DNA from: an uncultured bacterium | Lineage (GTDB): Bacteria; Patescibacteriota; Minisyncoccia; Phycocordibacterales; UBA918 | Assembly (NCBI GenBank): GCA_903839715.1 | Contig: CAIMDH010000035.1 | Location: forward strand, 1-7,562 | Length of the DNA: 7,562 nt | Reading direction: 5' to 3' | Part shown: positions 6,559 through 7,562 of the stretch, in pieces | Numbering within the stretch: position 1 is the stretch's first letter | Layout of the letters: each line of letters starts with the position of its first letter | Notes under the pieces: generated by a model | The model's database searches: none | Told to the model about the DNA's origin: nothing | What the model saw: the letters and a program-made list of their open reading frames with translations, nothing else | Translations under genes and position numbers: made by a program

Positions 6559-6828
6559 ATGGTAATTCGAATGCGACATACGCGGTCACACACCGCCAAC
6601 AGACGCGCACATCACGCACTTACAGCGCCTGAATTGGCTGTCTGTAAGAACTGTGGAGCTCATCACCGCCCACACCACATGTGCCTTGATTGTGGATATT
6701 ACAAAGGACGTGTAGTAATAGATCTAGCAGCAAAAAAGAAGGATCGAGAAGCGCGTATCCTTGCTAAGAAGGAAGCGATTCAAGGCCAGGTAGCAGAGCA
6801 AGCTCCAGCTAGTGAACCAGCAAAATAA
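6559..6828 (+). CDS. rpmF: 50S ribosomal protein L32 (bL32)
   Basis: Small zinc-ribbon protein of the large ribosomal subunit. 89 aa. The N-terminus is rich in Arg and His (MVIRMRHTRSHTANRR), followed by a four-cysteine ribbon C29-KN-C32 and C42-LD-C45 that should bind one zinc. After about residue 53 comes a charged then Ala/Glu/Pro-rich tail (KKKDREARILAKK and onward) that makes it some 30 residues longer than the E. coli protein (57 aa). The start at 6559 is preferred over the internal ATG at 6571 because it fits the -10 spacing and the MxxRMRHTRSH start that I recall from CPR-type L32. The in-frame open region upstream crosses the promoter and is not coding. No Shine-Dalgarno. A hairpin follows the stop. 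Confidence 0.95.
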   Translation: MVIRMRHTRSHTANRRAHHALTAPELAVCKNCGAHHRPHHMCLDCGYYKGRVVIDLAAKKKDREARILAKKEAIQGQVAEQAPASEPAK

Positions 6829-6834
6829 TTTTAG

Positions 6835-6860
6835 ACAAAGACCCCTTGCGGGGTCTTTGT
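6835..6860 (+). terminator. Hairpin after rpmF, probable terminator
   Basis: A perfect 11-bp stem ACAAAGACCCC / GGGGTCTTTGT with a TTGC loop starts 6 nt after the rpmF stop codon. The downstream plus-strand sequence is only weakly T-rich (GGATTTAACTCCTTTT), and on the minus strand the flank is CTAAAATTATTTT. The stem is strong, but the missing clean U tract leaves the efficiency uncertain. Confidence 0.7.
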
Positions 6861-6889
6861 GGATTTAACTCCTTTTAGTATCCTGAACG

Positions 6890-6898
6890 TGGTACACT
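6890..6898 (+). promoter_or_regulatory. Possible extended -10 promoter of nusB
   Basis: TGGTACACT resembles the TGGTATACT and TGGTATAGT elements before rnhB and rpmF. It lies 28 nt before the nusB ATG, predicting a leader of about 20 nt (A/T-rich, no clear Shine-Dalgarno). No good -35 hexamer is visible. A TTTAGT/TACATT stretch closer to the ATG is a weaker alternative. Confidence 0.45.
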
Positions 6899-6926
6899 GT
6901 TCTCAGTAAAGTTTAGTACATTTTTT

Positions 6927-7562
6927 ATGGCAAATAGGCACCTTTCACGCAGTATCGTTCTTCAAGCCCTCTTCGAGTGGGATTTAAATGCAGTAGAAAA
7001 AAAAGAAGTCATCGTTATTCTTGATAGAAATATTGAGGAATTTGCCCCAAACAAAACCGATCGTCCTTTTATGGAGCGTCTCCTGACTGGTATTTTGGGT
7101 AAACAACCAGAACTAGATTTAGTAATTTCCAAGGCCGCACCTGAGTGGCCTATCGACCGTATTTCACCCGTTGACCGAAATATTCTTCGTCTCGGGCTTT
7201 TTGAGTTACTATTTGCCGAACGTTCTGAAGTCCCTGCTAAAGTTGCTATCAATGAGGCGATTGAACTCGCGAAGCAGTTTGGTGGTGATAACAGTAGTCG
7301 TTTTGTTAATGGTGTACTGGGTGCGGTCTATAAAGAGATTGGCGAACCAGGTAAAGAAGAAATTAGTAAGCGTCGCAAAAAAGACGTACCTTTTGATCAA
7401 ATGCCAATTGAGCGACTTTCGGGTGCTGTTGTGTATGCTGAAGAAAATGGTGAGATGTATTTTGCGCTTATACATGATATTTTTGGACACTGGACTCTCT
7501 CTAAGAGTAAGGTAGCAGATGAAGAGACTGTAGAACAAGGCGCTGTCCGTGCTTTGCGTGAA
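6927..7562 (+). CDS. nusB: NusB antitermination factor fused to a Nudix-like domain (partial)
   Basis: 212 codons are visible and the frame runs off the right edge. Residues 1-138 are a full NusB: SRSIVLQALFEWD at the start, then RISPVDRNILRLGLFELLF, VPAKVAINEAIELAKQF and SRFVNGVLGAV. NusB binds boxA RNA with S10 (NusE) in the rRNA antitermination complex. After a basic linker (KRRKK at 148-152) the same frame continues with LSGAVVYAEENG, a beta strand YFALIHD, and GHWTLSKSKVADEETVEQGAVRALRE. This last part has the layout of a Nudix hydrolase N-terminal half and Nudix box. In the box, E200 and R208 are in place, but the usual Gly is S194 and the Glu after Arg is A209; the rest of the box is beyond the window. 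Activity of the Nudix part is therefore uncertain. No stop or frame change is seen at the junction. Start at the ATG giving the standard NusB N-terminus. Confidence 0.93.
   Translation, partial: MANRHLSRSIVLQALFEWDLNAVEKKEVIVILDRNIEEFAPNKTDRPFMERLLTGILGKQPELDLVISKAAPEWPIDRISPVDRNILRLGLFELLFAERSEVPAKVAINEAIELAKQFGGDNSSRFVNGVLGAVYKEIGEPGKEEISKRRKKDVPFDQMPIERLSGAVVYAEENGEMYFALIHDIFGHWTLSKSKVADEETVEQGAVRALRE

Noticed and set aside
1..7562. Recoded UGA (as in Gracilibacteria/Absconditabacteria)
   Set aside because: All recognised genes are complete without internal UGA codons; the visible stops are TAG and TAA.

Overview
The window looks like part of a Patescibacteria (CPR, Parcubacteria-like) chromosome. 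The evidence is the L32 N-terminus, a threonyl-tRNA synthetase without a TGS domain, the near absence of Shine-Dalgarno sequences, and -10 boxes placed almost on top of start codons. This assignment is an inference from gene style; no rRNA is present. UGA is not used inside any reading frame, so the standard bacterial code applies.

Left part (1-5411, minus strand): dnaE (DNA polymerase III alpha, 1080 aa) is followed after about 60 nt by a complete T-box riboswitch and then thrS, whose last few codons run off the left edge. The T-box has a canonical antiterminator (GCUCGG / UGGAACC bulge / CCGAGC). This is mutually exclusive with a 21-bp intrinsic terminator ending in six U. A 120-bp fold-back sequence lies between that terminator and the thrS start codon.

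Middle (5412-5720): a divergent intergenic region between dnaE and rnhB. It carries a 153-bp imperfect palindrome and a diverged, roughly 100-bp tandem duplication. In both copies of the duplication the same ~20-nt motif sits in the loop of an inverted repeat.

Right part (5721-7562, plus strand): rnhB (RNase HII), then a 29-bp-stem palindrome, rpmF (ribosomal protein L32) with a hairpin after it, and nusB. The nusB reading frame continues past the normal NusB end into a Nudix-like domain with an altered Nudix box; the right edge cuts it off.

Together the genes cover core information processing: replication (DnaE), RNA-primer/ribonucleotide removal (RNase HII), tRNA charging (ThrRS, apparently controlled by uncharged tRNA-Thr), the ribosome (L32) and rRNA transcription (NusB). 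The most unusual points are the NusB-Nudix fusion, the T-box with a simplified stem I in this type of genome, the near-leaderless promoters, and the three large intergenic palindromes.
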